Shown here: piece after piece, positions 51,198 through 60,110 of the stretch | How positions within the stretch are numbered: the first letter of the stretch is position 1 | Layout: each line of letters begins with the position of its first letter | NCBI GenBank assembly: GCA_028824015.1 | Contig: JAPPFC010000004.1 | Coordinates: 1 to 64,000, forward strand | Length of the DNA stretch: 64,000 bases | Source of the DNA: a bacterium | Lineage (GTDB): Bacteria; Actinomycetota; Acidimicrobiia; Spongiisociales; ZC4RG35 | Direction: 5' to 3' | Program-made: the position numbers and the translations under genes | The notes under the pieces: model-generated | The model's input: the letters and a program-made list of their open reading frames with translations, nothing else | What the model was told of the DNA's origin: nothing | Databases searched by the model: none

Positions 51198-52043
51198 GTG
51201 GCCCTGATCGCTGCCGAGGCACTGGCCGGGCGTCTCGCGGACCCGCAGACGGTGATCGGCGACGTGCGGTGGTACCTCGCTGATCCGCACCAGGGACGGG
51301 TGGAGTATGAGCGCGGGCACCTGCCCGGGGCGCGGTTCGTCGATCTGGACACCGACCTGAGCGTGGCGGAGGGTCCCGGTCGTCACCCCCTGCCTCCGGT
51401 GGCCGTGTTCTGTCGCACTCTGGGGCGAATGGGCATCGGCCCCGACCACACGGTGGTGGCCTACGACTCATCCGGAGGGGCCATAGCCGCCCGTCTGTGG
51501 TGGATGCTGGACTCGATCGGGCACAGGTCGGCGTTCGTCCTGGATGGGGGATACCAGGCCTGGGTGGAGGAGGGCCTGCCGATCACCGCCTCGGTCCCTC
51601 AACCGTCTCCGGTCGACTACCCGACATCGCAGGAATGGAGGGGAGTGGTCAACGGCGACCAGGTCCGTTCGTTCCTGGGTCGCCGTACCATCCTGGACGC
51701 CCGCTCCGAGGACCGCTACCGGGGTGAGAACGAGACGGTCGATCCCCGGGCCGGCCACATCCCAACCGCCCGCAGCGCCTTCTTCGGGAAGAACCTGACG
51801 CCCGGGGGCAGGTTCCTCCCTCCCGAGTCGCTGCGACTCCGTTACCGGGAGTTGGGGGTAGGGGAGTCCGACACCCCCGTCGCATATTGTGGAAGCGGGG
51901 TCACGGCATGTCACAATCTCCTGGCGCTGCGTCTCGCCGGGATTCCCGGGGACCTCTATGAGGGGTCCTGGAGCGACTGGTCCAGCAGTTCCGATCCGTT
52001 GGTGGCCACCGGACCCCGGCCGGGAGACGCCCCTCCCGACTGA
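51198..52043 (+). CDS. Thiosulfate/3-mercaptopyruvate sulfurtransferase (tandem rhodanese)
   Basis: 281 residues, GTG start. Two rhodanese domains: the inactive N-terminal one ('VAYDSSGGAIAARLWWMLDSIGH') and the C-terminal domain with active-site loop YCGSGVTAC (Cys persulfide). The 'GHIPTARSAFFGKNLTPGG' segment between domains is typical of the SseA/CysA group. It transfers sulfane sulfur to cyanide or thiols. Same strand as the preceding unknown gene. Confidence 0.9.
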   Translation: MALIAAEALAGRLADPQTVIGDVRWYLADPHQGRVEYERGHLPGARFVDLDTDLSVAEGPGRHPLPPVAVFCRTLGRMGIGPDHTVVAYDSSGGAIAARLWWMLDSIGHRSAFVLDGGYQAWVEEGLPITASVPQPSPVDYPTSQEWRGVVNGDQVRSFLGRRTILDARSEDRYRGENETVDPRAGHIPTARSAFFGKNLTPGGRFLPPESLRLRYRELGVGESDTPVAYCGSGVTACHNLLALRLAGIPGDLYEGSWSDWSSSSDPLVATGPRPGDAPPD

Positions 52044-52127
52044 GGCCGATCGGCCGTCCCGGGAGGCGAGTCCCGCTCTCCAATCACACCGAAGATAGCC
52101 CGCCGCATGAAGTAATCTTGGGTGATC

Positions 52128-53879
52128 ATGCGTTCTCTCCTCTCTCGTTCTCACCTTAGGATCGCCGGTGCGGTTGCGGCGGCGATGGCACTGGCGGTCG
52201 GTGAGTTGATCGCCGGGGTCTCTCCGGCTTCCGTCTCCCTCACCGAGGCGGTGGGCGGCCTGGCGATCGACTATGTCCCCCCACCGGTCAAGGACTTCGC
52301 GATTGCGGTGTTCGGGATCTACGACAAGCTGGCCCTGATCATCGGAATGGTGGTAGTGACTGTGTTGCTCGGGGCTCTGGTTGGAAAGTGGGCGGCTCGC
52401 CGCTGGTCGGTGGCCGTGTGGGTGTTCGGTCTGTTCGGCCTGTTGGGCGCCTTCTCCCTGCAACGGGAGCCCGACATCGGATGGCCTCCGTCCATCATCT
52501 ACGCGGCGGCGGCCGCGGCGGTGGCGCTCATCGCCCTCAGAATCCTCTACCGGCTGCTCCCGGCGGTGGTGTCCGTGAGCGCCGATGCTTCCCCGGTCGG
52601 AGCGGACACTGCGGCCATGGAAGCAGACGAGCATGCAGCCGCCGAAGCCGACCCCGCCGATGCGGCGCCGGAGTCGGAGCCCGAGATCTCTAGGAGGAAG
52701 TTCCTGGTGGGAGCGGGCGCGGTGTTCGGGCTGGCGATAGCAGCGGCCGCCGGCGGTCGTTTGCTCCTCGAGCGCACCAAGCAGGCCCTGGCCGGCCGGG
52801 AAGACGTGGTGCTTCCCCAGGCCACCGAGACGACTGCCACCACGAGCCCGCCCACCACCGTCGCGAGCCCCACCACCACCGAAGGGGGCGCCGGCGCGGT
52901 CGAGGCGACCACCACCACGACCGAGGCGACCACCACCACCGCGCCGGCGGTGGAGGGAGCGGGCCCGCTTCCGGCCGGTCACGCCCTGGATGTGGATGGG
53001 ATCAGTCCGATCATCACGCCCAACGACCAGTTCTATTTGATCGACACCGCCCTCAGCAAGCCTCAGGTGAATCTGGAGGAGTGGACCCTGAAGGTGACGG
53101 GGTTGGTGGAGAATCCCTACGAGATCAACTTCGATCAGTTGTTGACCCGACCGTTGGTGGAGCGGTACGTGACCCTGTCATGTGTGTCCAACCAGGTGGG
53201 AGGCACATTGGTCGGTCACGCCAAGTGGCTGGGGGTGCCGCTCAGCCTGATCCTGGACGAGGCGGGACTCCTTCCCGAAGCGGAGCAGATCGTGGGACGC
53301 TCGGTGGACAATTTCACGGTGGGCTTTCCAACCAGCATTCCCTACGACGGCCGGGACGCCCTGGTGGCGGTGGGGATGAATGACGAGCCCCTCCCCATCG
53401 AGCACGGGTTTCCGGTCCGGTTGGTGGTGGCCGGGCTGTACGGCTACGTGTCCGCCACCAAGTGGCTCTCCGAGTTGGAGTTGACCACCTGGGACGGGTT
53501 TGACGCCTACTGGGTGCCGAGAGGATGGGCCAAGGAGGCGCCGGTCAAGACGCAGTCGCGCATCGACACTCCCCAGGAAGGGCGGATCCCCACCCGAGCC
53601 AGGGCCATCGCCGGCGTTGCCTGGGCGCCTCACCGCGGCGTTGACCGCGTGGAGGTGCGGATCGACGAGGGCGAGTGGATCGAGGCTGAGCTGTCCACCG
53701 AGATCTCTGACAATTCGTGGCGGCAGTGGAAGGTCGATTGGGACCCCGAGCCGGGCCGTTACCGGCTGCAGGTGCGGGCCACCGACGGTGACGGGATCAC
53801 CCAGACCGACATTCGCCGTCCTCCCGCCCCCGATGGGGCGACCGGCTGGCACACCATCCATGTGACGGTGGTCGCCTGA
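52128..53879 (+). CDS. Polytopic membrane molybdopterin oxidoreductase (sulfite-oxidase family) with internal Tat motif
   Basis: About 583 residues from ATG 52128 (a GTG is at 52122). Four transmembrane helices lie within residues 1-150. A cytoplasmic linker leads to SRRKFL (188-193, twin Arg 189-190) before a fifth hydrophobic segment. A Thr/Pro-rich spacer leads to the sulfite-oxidase-like Mo domain with the Mo-ligand Cys352 in 'LSCVSNQVGG' and a C-terminal dimerisation domain. The arrangement fits Sec-inserted helices followed by Tat export of the cofactor domain. Electron partners are not adjacent. Confidence 0.87.
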   Translation: MRSLLSRSHLRIAGAVAAAMALAVGELIAGVSPASVSLTEAVGGLAIDYVPPPVKDFAIAVFGIYDKLALIIGMVVVTVLLGALVGKWAARRWSVAVWVFGLFGLLGAFSLQREPDIGWPPSIIYAAAAAAVALIALRILYRLLPAVVSVSADASPVGADTAAMEADEHAAAEADPADAAPESEPEISRRKFLVGAGAVFGLAIAAAAGGRLLLERTKQALAGREDVVLPQATETTATTSPPTTVASPTTTEGGAGAVEATTTTTEATTTTAPAVEGAGPLPAGHALDVDGISPIITPNDQFYLIDTALSKPQVNLEEWTLKVTGLVENPYEINFDQLLTRPLVERYVTLSCVSNQVGGTLVGHAKWLGVPLSLILDEAGLLPEAEQIVGRSVDNFTVGFPTSIPYDGRDALVAVGMNDEPLPIEHGFPVRLVVAGLYGYVSATKWLSELELTTWDGFDAYWVPRGWAKEAPVKTQSRIDTPQEGRIPTRARAIAGVAWAPHRGVDRVEVRIDEGEWIEAELSTEISDNSWRQWKVDWDPEPGRYRLQVRATDGDGITQTDIRRPPAPDGATGWHTIHVTVVA

Positions 53880-53902
53880 CGGCAACCCGATCCAACCAGG
53901 CC

Positions 53903-54592
53903 GTGGACACTCCCTCCGGGATGGATCCGGCCTTGCTGGCTCTGGGTCCCGATGGGGCGTGGCGCTGCTGGTGGGGGTCTGAGCCTCCCGAGTACCGCCG
54001 CTATCACGACACCGAATGGGGCTTTGGAGTCACAGACGATCACCGGCTGTTCGAAAAGATCTGTCTGGAGGGCTTTCAGGCGGGCCTTTCCTGGCTGACC
54101 GTGCTCCGGAAGCGAGAGAACTTCCGGGAGGCCTTCTCGGGTTTCGATCCCGAGCGGGTGGTCGAGTACCGGGAGAGGGACGTGGAACGGCTGATGGGGA
54201 ATGCCGGGATCATCCGCCACCAGGGGAAGATCCGCTCGGTGATCAACAATGCGGCCCGGGCCCTGGAGATGGCGGCGGGTCATGGGTCACTCTCGGGCTT
54301 CTTCTGGGAGTGGGCGGAGTTCGGGTCCGCGCCGCTTCGCGCCGCACCCCCCGGTTTCACCGAAGCGTCCGTCGCCCTGGCCAAGGAACTTCGCCGCCGC
54401 GGGTGGACCTTCGTCGGTCCCACCACCTGCTACGCATTCATGCAGGCCATGGGACTGGTCAACGATCACCTGGAGGGCTGTCGGGTGCGGGAAGAGGCGG
54501 AGGGATCCCGCCGCCGGGCCGCCGGGCAGTTCTCGAGTCAGCAGGGGCAGGCGAAGAGACCCATGCCCGGCATGGATCCCCGGGGGGCTTGA
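53903..54592 (+). CDS. tag: DNA-3-methyladenine glycosylase I
   Basis: 229 residues with GTG start. Tag hallmarks: 'RCWWGSEPPEYRRYHDTEWG' with the zinc-site Cys and His, 'LFEKICLEGFQAGLSW', and the C-terminal 'GPTTCYAFMQAMGLVNDH' supplying the further zinc ligands. Removes 3-methyladenine from alkylated DNA. Extra basic C-terminal tail beyond the usual ~190 residues. Convergent with the cyclodeaminase-like gene, 1 bp apart. Confidence 0.93.
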   Translation: MDTPSGMDPALLALGPDGAWRCWWGSEPPEYRRYHDTEWGFGVTDDHRLFEKICLEGFQAGLSWLTVLRKRENFREAFSGFDPERVVEYRERDVERLMGNAGIIRHQGKIRSVINNAARALEMAAGHGSLSGFFWEWAEFGSAPLRAAPPGFTEASVALAKELRRRGWTFVGPTTCYAFMQAMGLVNDHLEGCRVREEAEGSRRRAAGQFSSQQGQAKRPMPGMDPRGA

Positions 54593-54593
54593 C

Positions 54594-55529
54594 TCAGGAG
54601 CCGGCTCTCTGTGAGCGGATGAAGGTGGCGGTCATGAGATCGAGGTGGCCCCCACCTCCGTTCTCGTACATGGTTATCTGGGTGCGGTCCCGGCGTCCGG
54701 GATGCTGTTCCCGGCAGAGTTCGAAGAGGTCGGCCTGGATGTCTCCTTCGGTGATCAGCCCTGAACCCAGCGGGATCACCAGGTCACCGCATTCTTCGAC
54801 TGCGGCGTCGCGGGAGTCCACGAAGATGGTTGCCCGGCGGATCACCTCGTCATCCACCTCCCGGCAGTGGGGCAGGAAGGCGCCCACCAGGTCCAGGTGC
54901 GTTCCCGGTTGGAGTCGTTCTCCCATGATCAGCGGTTCGATGGTCATGGTGGCGGTGGAGATGATGTCGGCTTCGGAGACCGCTCCGTCCAGGTCGTCGG
55001 CCACCTCCCCACCGGTGGCTTCCGCCAGCTTCTCCGCCTTGGAGCGGGTTCGGTTCCATATCAACAGCCGGCGCAGGGAAGGTCGGACCTCCCGATGGGC
55101 GGCGATCAGATGGGGCGCCAGTCCGCCGGCGCCCACCATCAACAGCGTCCGGCTGTCGGGTCGGGACAGGAGCCGGGAACCGAGGGCGGAATCCGCCGAG
55201 GTCTTCCGGTAGGTGAGTTCGGTGCCGTCCATGATCGCCAGCGGCTTTCCGTCCGTCCCGTCGAACAGGACGTACACCGCCTGAACCGACGGGATGCCGG
55301 AGACGGCCGGGTTGTCGGGGAAGACGGTCACGAGCTTCACCCCCAGGGAGTCTCCCGGCTGCCACGCCGGAAGTCCCAGGAAGACCTCCTGGGACCCGGG
55401 TGGCGAGTAAACAACCCGCCGCACATGGGCGGGCGGGTCGAGATGGCTCCGATAGAGGTGGTCGACCAGCTTCCCGTAGGGCGCCAGCCTCGCCACGGCG
55501 GCCCTGTCAAGGAAGGGAATGGAACTCAT
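54594..55529 (-). CDS. Ornithine cyclodeaminase/mu-crystallin family protein
   Basis: 311 residues. NAD(P)-binding motif 'LMVGAGGLAPHLIAAH' near residue 128 and 'LIWNRTRSKAEKLAEATGG'. The N-terminal substrate domain has 'LGVKLVTVFPDN' and 'ALGSRLLSRPDS'. The family includes ornithine cyclodeaminase, ketimine reductase and alanine dehydrogenase; which reaction applies cannot be decided from sequence. Upstream is ybdK, divergent. Confidence 0.88.
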   Translation of the reverse strand: MSSIPFLDRAAVARLAPYGKLVDHLYRSHLDPPAHVRRVVYSPPGSQEVFLGLPAWQPGDSLGVKLVTVFPDNPAVSGIPSVQAVYVLFDGTDGKPLAIMDGTELTYRKTSADSALGSRLLSRPDSRTLLMVGAGGLAPHLIAAHREVRPSLRRLLIWNRTRSKAEKLAEATGGEVADDLDGAVSEADIISTATMTIEPLIMGERLQPGTHLDLVGAFLPHCREVDDEVIRRATIFVDSRDAAVEECGDLVIPLGSGLITEGDIQADLFELCREQHPGRRDRTQITMYENGGGGHLDLMTATFIRSQRAGS

Positions 55530-55720
55530 CGACCGGCCGGGGGCCCTCGGGTGTCGGCACGACCGGAAGTCTAAGCGCGGCCCTGGGATGTCCGGGACCG
55601 TGCGCCGGCGGTATCGACATCAATCCCAGGGGCTTCCCCGTCCGTATGCAGCCCGTTGGCGCAAGAGATGTACGGAGCGGATATCCTCGGTGGGCAGATA
55701 CTGACCCAGGAGGGAGCCGC

Positions 55721-56860
55721 ATGGCTTTGCAGAGACCATCCTTCACAGTGGGAATCGAAGAGGAGTACATGTTGATCGATCCCCAGACGAGGGACCTGAT
55801 CTCGGATCCCGATCCCGCCATGTTCGCCAAGTGCCAGGAACTCTTGGGCGAGCGGGTTACCCACGAACTGCTGCGATCCCAGATCGAGGTGAGCACCAGG
55901 CCCTACTCTTCGATCACCGCCTTGGGCGATGATCTGCGGCGCCTCCGCGGGACCGTGGTGAGCACCGCCCGCGAGTACGGGATGGAGGTCATCGCCTCTT
56001 CCACCCACCCCTTTGCCCAGTGGTGGAAACAGCAGGTGGTGGCCGACGAACGTTACCTGATGCTGGCCGGGGACATGCAGACGCTCGCGCATCGGCTGGT
56101 TACCGGGGGGATGCATGTCCATGTCGGCATCGAGGATCCGGACATGAGGATCGACCTGATGGGACAGGTCACCTACTTTCTCGCCCACCTGCTGGCGCTC
56201 AGCACTTCCTCTCCCTTCTGGGGGGGACAGGACACCGGGCTCAAGAGTTATCGGCTCAATGTCTTCCGCAGCCTGCCGCGCACCGGCCTTCCGGAGGTGT
56301 TCGACAGTTGGAGCGCCTACCAGAGGCATGTCGACGTCCTGGTGGGGGCCGGCATCATCGAGGATGCCAGCAAGGTGTGGTGGGACGTCCGGCCGAGCGC
56401 TCGCTATCCCACTCTCGAGATGCGCATCACGGATGTATGCACCAGGATCGAGGATGCCCTGACGGTGGCCACGGTGTATGTGTGCCTGCTCAGCATGCTC
56501 TTTCGACTCAGAACCAACAATCAGAAGTGGCGCTCCTACGCGACGTTCCTCCTGGATGAGAACGTCTGGCGCGCTCAGCGATACGGCTCAACCGACTCCC
56601 TGATGGATTTCGGACTGCGCCGCCTGGTGCCCTTCTCGGAGTTGGCGGAGGAGATGGTGGAGATCCTCACGCCCGAGGCGGAACTGCTGGGGTGCCTGCC
56701 CCAACTCAACCGCGTACGGCAGATAGTGATGGACGGCACCTCCGCCGAACATCAGCTGTGGGCGTTCCGCCGGGCGCTCAACAACGGGGCCACCCAGCGC
56801 GAAGCCCTGGTTGACGTGGTGGATATGCTGGTGACCAATACCGCGGCGAACCTGGGCTAA
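55721..56860 (+). CDS. ybdK: Carboxylate-amine ligase (GCS2/YbdK family)
   Basis: 379 residues from ATG 55721, preceded by AGGAGGGA; upstream in-frame codons are not homologous. 'FTVGIEEEYMLID' opens the glutamate-cysteine ligase type 2 fold, followed by 'GGMHVHVGIEDPD' and 'RPSARYPTLEMRITDVCT'. YbdK has weak gamma-glutamylcysteine ligase activity, and in actinobacteria related enzymes include EgtA-like ligases. Could contribute to thiol or amide synthesis. The LLM gene follows 41 bp later on the same strand. Confidence 0.9.
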   Translation: MALQRPSFTVGIEEEYMLIDPQTRDLISDPDPAMFAKCQELLGERVTHELLRSQIEVSTRPYSSITALGDDLRRLRGTVVSTAREYGMEVIASSTHPFAQWWKQQVVADERYLMLAGDMQTLAHRLVTGGMHVHVGIEDPDMRIDLMGQVTYFLAHLLALSTSSPFWGGQDTGLKSYRLNVFRSLPRTGLPEVFDSWSAYQRHVDVLVGAGIIEDASKVWWDVRPSARYPTLEMRITDVCTRIEDALTVATVYVCLLSMLFRLRTNNQKWRSYATFLLDENVWRAQRYGSTDSLMDFGLRRLVPFSELAEEMVEILTPEAELLGCLPQLNRVRQIVMDGTSAEHQLWAFRRALNNGATQREALVDVVDMLVTNTAANLG

Positions 56861-56901
56861 GGCGCAGAGGGCCGGCAGGCACAACGACCCGAGAGGAAGA
56901 A

Positions 56902-57681
56902 ATGAGCAATTACCCGATAAGGATCGGCGTCCACCTCCAACCTCAGCACGCCGACTATGCCACCATCCGCGCGGCCGCGTCGCGGGCCGAGGAGATCGGC
57001 GCCGACGTTGTGTTCAACTGGGACCATTTCTACCCGCTGTTCGGCGATCTGGGGGGAAAGCACTTCGAGTGCTTGACGATGCTGGCGGGTTGGGCGGAAT
57101 CCACCAGTCGGGCGGAGATCGGCGCCCTCGTGCTCTGCAACTCCTATCGCAACCCGGACCTGTTGGCCGACATGTCGCGCACCATCGACCATATTTCCGG
57201 CGGACGTTTCATCCTGGGGATCGGGTCGGGCTGGTTCCGCTGGGACTACGACTCCTATGGATACGAGTTCGGGACCGCGGGCAGCCGGCTGGATGACCTT
57301 GCGGAGGCGCTGCCCCGCATAGAGAGCCGCTTCACCAAGCTCAACCCGCCGCCCACCCGCAAGATCCCCATCCTCATCGGTGGAGGGGGGGAGAAGAAGA
57401 CCCTTCGACTGGTGGCTCGCCATGCCGACATCTGGCACGGGTTCGGTGACGTCGCAACCATTGCTCACAAGAATTCGGTGATCGACCGGTGGTGTGAGGT
57501 GGAGGAGCGGGATCCCTCCGCCATCGAGCGGTCCTGTTCGGTTCGAGACGTCGAGGTCTCGATGGGAGACGAATTCGCCGAAGTCGGGGCAACCTTCTTC
57601 GTGGTGAGCGCCGGCGGTCCCGACTACGACCTCTCCACCCTGGAGAAGTGGGTGGCCTACCGCGACTCGAGGAACCGATAG
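56902..57681 (+). CDS. LLM class F420-dependent oxidoreductase
   Basis: 259 residues of the bacterial luciferase-like (TIM-barrel) family. 'GADVVFNWDHFYPLFGD' is the cofactor-proximal motif and 'SGGRFILGIGSGWFRWDYDSYG' the typical F420/FMN-binding core. The actinobacterial setting and sequence favour F420 over FMN. Substrate unknown. A strong bidirectional terminator lies 48 bp after the stop. Confidence 0.9.
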   Translation: MSNYPIRIGVHLQPQHADYATIRAAASRAEEIGADVVFNWDHFYPLFGDLGGKHFECLTMLAGWAESTSRAEIGALVLCNSYRNPDLLADMSRTIDHISGGRFILGIGSGWFRWDYDSYGYEFGTAGSRLDDLAEALPRIESRFTKLNPPPTRKIPILIGGGGEKKTLRLVARHADIWHGFGDVATIAHKNSVIDRWCEVEERDPSAIERSCSVRDVEVSMGDEFAEVGATFFVVSAGGPDYDLSTLEKWVAYRDSRNR

Positions 57682-57729
57682 CGGCCCGAACCGACTCGCA
57701 ACCCCTCGGATACAGCGACTCCCAAAAGA

Positions 57730-57755
57730 GAAGGGGCCCCGAGCGGGGCCCCTTC
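57730..57755. terminator. Bidirectional rho-independent terminator
   Basis: An 11-bp perfect stem (GAAGGGGCCCC with GGGGCCCCTTC) with loop GAGC. It is flanked by AAAAG on the left and TTT on the right, giving short U-tracts in both directions. It ends both the LLM gene and the convergent transporter/hydrolase operon. Confidence 0.9.
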
Positions 57756-57780
57756 TTTCGCGTAGTTTCTTCGTTCCCGG

Positions 57781-60033
57781 CTACGGCAGTCCGATGCTGG
57801 GATCGATGAACTCGTTGGTGACGATGTCGGTGGCTGTCACGTTCGGGTCGTAGGTCGCCACATCCTGGGGCACGTAGATCTCGGCCAGCAGGTCGATCAC
57901 CTCGTTGACCCGACCGATGTCGAAGTCACCGAGGGTGTCGTTGGGACCGTTCCCGATCAGGCCCAACTCGAGCTGGGCGTCGTGGGAGAACTGCGCCACT
58001 CCCGGGCTGTAGGTCCAGAAGCTCTCCAGCGCAGCCACGATCTCGACGATCTGGGCATTGGTGGCCGCCGGGTCCGCCGCGTAGTCCACCTGGGCCTGCT
58101 GCACCAGGGGCACGAACAACTCCCAACAGTCGCGGAGTTCCTCGACAATGTCGGGCTTGGTGGCCAGCAACTGCGCGTACATCTCCAAGCCGGAGTCGTG
58201 GATCAGCATGATCTCGACCGGCTTGCCCCAGTCTTCGAACTCGTTCTGGTACATGTACGGCTCGGCGGAGGCGAATCCCTGCTGGACCAGGTTCCCCTCG
58301 GCGATGAACCGGGCAGGGGAGCCGTCATAGGAGGCGTCGACCTGGTCTTCAGAGACCCAACCCCTACCCAACAGGAAGTCGATGTAGGTAGCGCCCTCGA
58401 AGTAGAGGAGCGTTGCCCCCGATGCGCCGATGTCGGCGAAGCTGTCGAAGGAATACACCGCCGGATCCCACATCACCATCTGGGGATTCAAGTCGCGGGG
58501 AGCGACGATACCCAGGGTGGGCTGGGACCCATAGAGTCTCACCTGCTCGTCGGTGTTGGTGTACGCCAGGTGGATCGACGAGTCCTGGTAGAGCAGCGAG
58601 ATGTCGTTCTGGAAGCCGATGTAGGGGCCGCCGGCCCGGACTTCCAGCATCACGCCGGTGTCGCCGATCTCGTTGGTGTAGGTCCCGTTGGTGGAGTCGA
58701 TCACACCGCCCGGACCGGCCAACTGGTAGAGCTCCGAATGCTCGGCCTCGGGGAACCAGTCGGTCTGGACCACAATGGTGCTCGGGCACACATCAGCCAG
58801 GGAAGCCATGGCCATGTCGTCCATCTCCATCGAGGGCAGGCCGATGCTGGGGTCGATGAACTCGTTGGTGACGATGTCGGTGGCTGTCACGTTCGGATCG
58901 TAAGTCTCCAGATCCTGGGGCACGTAGATCTCGGCCAGCAGGTCGATCACCTCGTTGACCCGATCCAGGTCGAAGTCACCGAGGGTGTCGTTGGGACCGT
59001 TCCCGATCAGGCCCAACTCGAGCTGGGCGTCGTGGGAGAACTGCGCCACTCCCGGGCTGTAGGTCCAGAAGCTCTCCAGCGCAGCCACGATCTCGACGAT
59101 CTGGGCATTGGTGGCCGCCGGGTCCGCCGCGTAGTCCACCTGGGCCTGCTGCACCAGGGGCACGAACAACTCCCAACAGTCGCGGAGTTCCTCGACAATG
59201 TCGGGCTTGGTGGCCAGCAACTGCGCGTACATCTCCAAGCCGGAGTCGTGGATCAGCATGATCTCGACCGGCTTGCCCCAGTCTTCGAACTCGTTCTGGT
59301 ACATGTACGGCTCGGCGGAGGCGAATCCCTGCTGGACCAGGTTCCCCTCGGCGATGAACCGGGCAGGGGAGCCGTCATAGGAGGCGTCGACCTGGTCTTC
59401 AGAGACCCAACCCCTACCCAACAGGAAGTCGATGTAGGTAGCGCCCTCGAAGTAGAGGAGCGTTGCCCCCGATGCGCCGATGTCGGCGAAGCTGTCGAAG
59501 GAATACACCGCCGGATCCCACATCACCATCTGGGGATTCAAGTCGCGGGGAGCGACGATACCCAGGGTGGGCTGGGACCCATAGAGTCTCACCTGCTCGT
59601 CGGTGTTGGTGTACGCCAGGTGGATCGACGAGTCCTGGTAGAGCAGCGAGATGTCGTTCTGGAAGCCGATGTAGGGGCCGCCGGCCCGGACTTCCAGCAT
59701 CACGCCGGTGTCGCCGATCTCGTTGGTGTAGGTCCCGTTGGTGGAGTCGATCACACCGCCCGGACCGGCCAACTGGTAGAGCTCCGAATGCTCGGCCTCG
59801 GGGAACCAGTCGGTCTGGACCACGATCGTGGCAGGGCACACATCGGCCAGGGCCACGTCTGGCATGGCTGCGGTGGTCTCCGTCGGCGCCGCCGTGGTGG
59901 CCGGCGCGGCGGTGGTGGCCGGCGCGGCGGTCGTCTCGGCAACGTCGTCGTCACCCTCCCCGCAGGCCGCTACGACCAGGGCCAGCACAGCCAAGGCGGC
60001 CAGCCACCTCGGGACTTTGCGATGGTTCTTCAT
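57781..60033 (-). CDS. NMT1/THI5-like solute-binding lipoprotein with two tandem domains
   Basis: 750 residues from ATG 60033 with AGGAG spaced 9 nt upstream. Lipobox LVVAAC, Cys24, then a Thr/Ala/Pro linker. Two almost identical ~350-residue binding domains follow in one frame, each beginning 'IVVQTDWFPEAEHSELYQLAG' and each resembling ThiY/SsuA-type receptors. Family ligands include pyrimidine precursors, sulfonates and riboflavin. A single receptor domain is the norm. It is the last gene of an operon with permease, ATPase and two amidohydrolases, suggesting an N-heterocycle ligand. Confidence 0.88.
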   Translation of the reverse strand: MKNHRKVPRWLAALAVLALVVAACGEGDDDVAETTAAPATTAAPATTAAPTETTAAMPDVALADVCPATIVVQTDWFPEAEHSELYQLAGPGGVIDSTNGTYTNEIGDTGVMLEVRAGGPYIGFQNDISLLYQDSSIHLAYTNTDEQVRLYGSQPTLGIVAPRDLNPQMVMWDPAVYSFDSFADIGASGATLLYFEGATYIDFLLGRGWVSEDQVDASYDGSPARFIAEGNLVQQGFASAEPYMYQNEFEDWGKPVEIMLIHDSGLEMYAQLLATKPDIVEELRDCWELFVPLVQQAQVDYAADPAATNAQIVEIVAALESFWTYSPGVAQFSHDAQLELGLIGNGPNDTLGDFDLDRVNEVIDLLAEIYVPQDLETYDPNVTATDIVTNEFIDPSIGLPSMEMDDMAMASLADVCPSTIVVQTDWFPEAEHSELYQLAGPGGVIDSTNGTYTNEIGDTGVMLEVRAGGPYIGFQNDISLLYQDSSIHLAYTNTDEQVRLYGSQPTLGIVAPRDLNPQMVMWDPAVYSFDSFADIGASGATLLYFEGATYIDFLLGRGWVSEDQVDASYDGSPARFIAEGNLVQQGFASAEPYMYQNEFEDWGKPVEIMLIHDSGLEMYAQLLATKPDIVEELRDCWELFVPLVQQAQVDYAADPAATNAQIVEIVAALESFWTYSPGVAQFSHDAQLELGLIGNGPNDTLGDFDIGRVNEVIDLLAEIYVPQDVATYDPNVTATDIVTNEFIDPSIGLP
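57919..58773 (-). repeat. Internal direct repeat, copy A (identical to 58969-59823)
   Basis: By eye, 855 bp match copy B without a difference, at an offset of 1050 bp. Sequence on both outer sides and at the junction differs between copies. Confidence 0.85.
58969..59823 (-). repeat. Internal direct repeat, copy B
   Basis: Counterpart of 57919-58773. The flanks carry several point differences (for example ACCCGATCCAGG versus ACCCGACCGATG next to the repeat), which argues against simple assembly duplication of one locus. Confidence 0.85.
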
Positions 60034-60110
60034 GTTGATTCTCCTTTCGTTCTTACCATGGAGGTCTTGTCGTCTGATTGGCATCATTTGAGATTGGTCG
60101 ACCAGGGCTA

